From CAIWHR01 sp963836265 (lineage in GTDB: Bacteria > Pseudomonadota > Gammaproteobacteria > Burkholderiales > Casimicrobiaceae), in NCBI GenBank assembly GCA_963836265.1, contig CAWIIO010000003.1:248001-312000 (forward strand): DNA of 64,000 nt. Reading direction: 5' to 3'. The notes below the pieces were generated by a model. It saw only the letters and a program-made list of their open reading frames with translations. It made no database searches and was not told the origin of the DNA. Shown piece by piece: positions 61,914 through 64,000 of this stretch (the stretch's first letter is position 1; each line of letters starts with the position of its first letter). Made by a program: the position numbers and the translations under genes.

Positions 61914-62882
61914 GTGGCGGCCCAACCCTTGACCGCCGTCCCCGCCGGGCCGGGCACAGCGCGGGCGTTCGCGCTCGGAACGGCGGCGATGGCCGTCATG
62001 TTGATCAGCGCACCGTTCGTCGGGTTCTATCCGGTATTCGTGATGAAGGCCGTCTGCTTCGCGCTGTTCGCGTGCGCGTTCAATCTTCTGCTGGGCTTCG
62101 GCGGCCTCCTTTCCTTCGGACACGCGATGTTTCTCGGCACGGCCGGCTATGTGTCCGCGCACGTCGCGAAGGTCTGGGGCTTGCCGCCCGAGCTCGCGAT
62201 TCTCGCGGGAACGGCGGCGTCGGCCGTACTGGGCGTCGTCGTCGGCGCGCTCGCGATCCGCCGGCAGGGAATCTACTTCGCGATGATCACGCTCGCGGTC
62301 GCGCAAATGATGTTCTTCTTCTACCTGCAGACGCCATTCACTCACGGCGAAGACGGGATCCAGGCGGTACCACGCGGGCGCATGTTCGGCGTGCTCGACC
62401 TGTCGCAGCAGCTCGTCGTCTACTACGTCGTGGTGGCGATCTTCCTCCTCGCCTTTCTGTTCATTCACCGCGTCATCCATTCACCGTTCGGCCAGGTGCT
62501 GAAGGCGATCAAGGAGAACGAGCCGCGCGCGATCTCGCTCGGCTACGATGCCGATCGCTACAAGCTCATCGCTTTCATCCTGTCGGCGACGCTCGCCGGG
62601 CTCGCCGGCGCGACCAAGGCGATCGTATTCCAGCTCGCATCGCTCACCGATGTGCACTGGACGATGTCGGGCGAGGTCGTGCTGATGGTGCTCCTTGGCG
62701 GCATGGGGACGATCTTCGGTCCGGTGGTCGGGGCCTTTGTCATCATCGCGCTGGAAAACTACCTCGCTCCTTTCGGCCAGTGGGTGACGGTCATCACCGG
62801 CGCGATCTTCGTCGGGTGCGTTCTCGCATTCCGCCGCGGCATCGTCGGCGAGCTCGGCGCGTGGTGGGCGAAGCGTCGTTGA
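61914..62882 (+). CDS. livM: Branched-chain-type ABC transporter permease LivM
   Basis: This 322-residue permease starts at a GTG one base after the livH stop. Landmarks are FNLLLGFGGLLSFGHAMFLG, RRQGIYFAMITLAVAQMMFF, HSPFGQVLKAIKENEPRAISLGY (coupling helix), SATLAGLAGATKAIV and VVLMVLLGGMGTIFGPVVGAF. It completes the five-component transporter. Confidence 0.95.
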   Translation: MAAQPLTAVPAGPGTARAFALGTAAMAVMLISAPFVGFYPVFVMKAVCFALFACAFNLLLGFGGLLSFGHAMFLGTAGYVSAHVAKVWGLPPELAILAGTAASAVLGVVVGALAIRRQGIYFAMITLAVAQMMFFFYLQTPFTHGEDGIQAVPRGRMFGVLDLSQQLVVYYVVVAIFLLAFLFIHRVIHSPFGQVLKAIKENEPRAISLGYDADRYKLIAFILSATLAGLAGATKAIVFQLASLTDVHWTMSGEVVLMVLLGGMGTIFGPVVGAFVIIALENYLAPFGQWVTVITGAIFVGCVLAFRRGIVGELGAWWAKRR

Positions 62883-63451
62883 GCGGGGCCCTTGCCAAGC
62901 GCGCCGCGTGCATTGCGGTGGCCGCCGCTGCGCTCTTCGCCTCCGGCGCGGCGGCGGAAACCTTCGTGGTTCACTGCGGCTGCCGCGACGGAGCGCCCAA
63001 CGGCCTCTACGAGTTGCGGATGCCGAACGGCCGCCTGCGCATTGTCGGTGCCCTCGCCAAGGGCCGACGGACGGGGACCTTCATCTTCTGGGCCGCGAAC
63101 GGCGCGCGCATCGCCCTCATTCCGTACGACGACGACGTGAAGGTTGGGACCGTCGCCGTCTGGTACGAGCCGGCGCTCGCGAAAGCCGATCCGCCGCGCA
63201 AGTCCGAAACCACCTACGTCGCCGGTGTCCTGCATGGCATCAAGCGCTCGTGGCATCCGAACGGCAACCCTCGCACCGAATTTCGGTACGCGCATGGCGC
63301 GCTGGTCGAGGCCCGCGCGTGGAAAGAATCGGGCGCTCCGCTGTCCGACGCCGAGGCGAGGGCGCTGGCCGACCGCGACGTCGCCAACGACGAGCGCTTC
63401 TACGCGACGCTCGAGGCGACCATCGCGGACAACGTTCCCCGATGCGAGTGA
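62864..63451 (+). CDS. Exported YwqK/MORN-like repeat protein of unknown function
   Basis: The protein is about 195 residues from a GTG inside the livM 3' end; a TTG at 62879 overlapping the livM stop is an alternative start. A signal peptide (CIAVAAAALFASGAAAE) precedes a domain with MORN/YwqK-type hairpin units: NGLYELRMPNGRLRIVGAL, KGRRTGTFIFWAANGARI and GVLHGIKRSWHPNGNPRTEF. Such proteins are structural scaffolds without a known reaction. The tight overlap with livM suggests co-transcription, not a transport role. Confidence 0.65.
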   Translation: MGEASLSGALAKRAACIAVAAAALFASGAAAETFVVHCGCRDGAPNGLYELRMPNGRLRIVGALAKGRRTGTFIFWAANGARIALIPYDDDVKVGTVAVWYEPALAKADPPRKSETTYVAGVLHGIKRSWHPNGNPRTEFRYAHGALVEARAWKESGAPLSDAEARALADRDVANDERFYATLEATIADNVPRCE

Positions 63452-63526
63452 CGCGCAGAGACTTCGGTCCCGCGGTCGCCGGCGAGCGCGGTGATCGACT
63501 CCTGTCGACCTGAGGCCTGAGCCCTG

Positions 63527-64000
63527 ATGCCGGTCTACCTCATTCGCCGCGGCTTCCAGAGCGTCGTCGTCCTTCTCGCGATGTCGCTGCTGGTCTTCGT
63601 TGGCGTATATGCGGTCGGCAACCCGGTCGACATCCTGATCGGCCCGCAGGCGGGCCCGCTCGATCGCGAGCGCGCGATCGCGGCCCTCGGCCTCGACAAG
63701 CCGCTTTGGGAGCGGTACTTCACCTTCCTGAACGGTCTTGCTCACGGCGATCTCGGCCGCTCGTTCGTGCACGGCACCTCTGCGCTGGGACTGATCCTGG
63801 AGCGGACGCCGGCGACGGTGGAGCTCGCCCTGACCGCGATCGTCATCGCGATCGTCGTCGGCATTCCGCTCGGCCTGTGGGCGGGCTTCAAACCGGAGGG
63901 GGTCGTCGGCCGCACGATCATGGCCGGCTCGATGCTCGCATTTTCGGTGCAGACGTTCTGGGCCGGCCTGATGCTGATCATGGTGTTTTCGGTGATGCTG
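63527..64000 (+). CDS. DppB-type peptide/nickel ABC transporter permease, 3' truncated by window end
   Basis: The first 158 codons of a binding-protein-dependent permease. It begins MPVYLIRRGFQSVVVLLAMS with the first TM helix, has the typical GPLDRERAIAALGLDKPLWE and RYFTFLNGLAHGDLGRSF periplasmic segment, and then TM helices around ATVELALTAIVIAIVVGIPL. It runs off the right edge. This is the start of a separate Dpp/Opp-type operon after the liv cluster. Confidence 0.9.
   Translation, partial: MPVYLIRRGFQSVVVLLAMSLLVFVGVYAVGNPVDILIGPQAGPLDRERAIAALGLDKPLWERYFTFLNGLAHGDLGRSFVHGTSALGLILERTPATVELALTAIVIAIVVGIPLGLWAGFKPEGVVGRTIMAGSMLAFSVQTFWAGLMLIMVFSVML

Overview
The window is G+C-rich bacterial chromosome, densely coding, with many ATGA/GTGA start-stop overlaps. 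Gene content points to a betaproteobacterium (Burkholderiales or Nitrosomonadales-like): an rpsF-priB-rpsR-rplI-dnaB block, an M48 protease/moaC pair, a caa3-type oxidase, liv-type ABC transporters, and TAGAAT-like -10 elements. No tRNA, rRNA, CRISPR array, prophage or insertion sequence was seen. The assignment rests on gene order and protein resemblance only.

Layout. 1-4.7 kb: glycolate oxidase subunits (glcE, glcF), a hotdog thioesterase, a GNAT acetyltransferase and the isoprenoid genes ispD-ispF. 4.7-8.6 kb: an OmpR/EnvZ-like two-component pair, divergent from a small Spy-like secreted protein, with a direct repeat between them; then a conserved membrane protein. 8.6-17.2 kb (minus strand): a terminal oxidase operon consisting of a CopD-cytochrome c-redoxin fusion, subunit II with two fused cytochrome c domains, subunit I, two subunit III-type proteins and subunit IV; a proline-rich TonB-like protein lies upstream. 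17.4-19.9 kb: a hybrid histidine kinase and its NarL-type regulator. 20-28.3 kb: housekeeping and metabolic genes (M48/TPR protease, moaC, mannitol-dehydrogenase family enzyme, DoxX, dtd, DUF4124 protein, aminotransferase, lipoprotein aminopeptidase).

28.4-33.8 kb: a di-heme peroxidase-like lipoprotein behind a very clear sigma70 promoter overlapped by a Fur-box-like palindrome; its first haem motif reads CXXCY instead of CXXCH. Then the ribosomal/primosome operon, with a persulfide-dioxygenase-like gene inserted before dnaB. 33.8-39.7 kb: two large fusion proteins that share a SEC-C zinc motif plus TPR N-terminus and carry glycosyltransferase domains, followed by a multiply frameshifted third gene. 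39.7-50.3 kb: phoH, a small membrane protein, then a minus-strand lipid A aminoarabinose (arn) operon in which arnA is split into two genes separated by a TMEM175-type K+ channel gene; a bcp peroxiredoxin with a one-base frameshift closes the run.

50.4-64 kb: GNAT, cysS, a fumarylacetoacetase-family enzyme, a small exported protein, a PduO-type cobalamin adenosyltransferase, then an acyl-CoA synthetase, an enoyl-CoA hydratase and a complete liv-type ABC transporter (livG, livF, livK, livH, livM) interrupted by a REP-like repeat. The window ends inside a DppB-type permease gene.

The most unusual parts are the SEC-C/TPR glycosyltransferase pair, the Fur-controlled peroxidase homologue with an altered haem site, the split arnA with an embedded channel gene, and the CopD-cytochrome-redoxin fusion. 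Frameshifts in bcp and in the 38-39.7 kb gene could be real decay or sequence errors.
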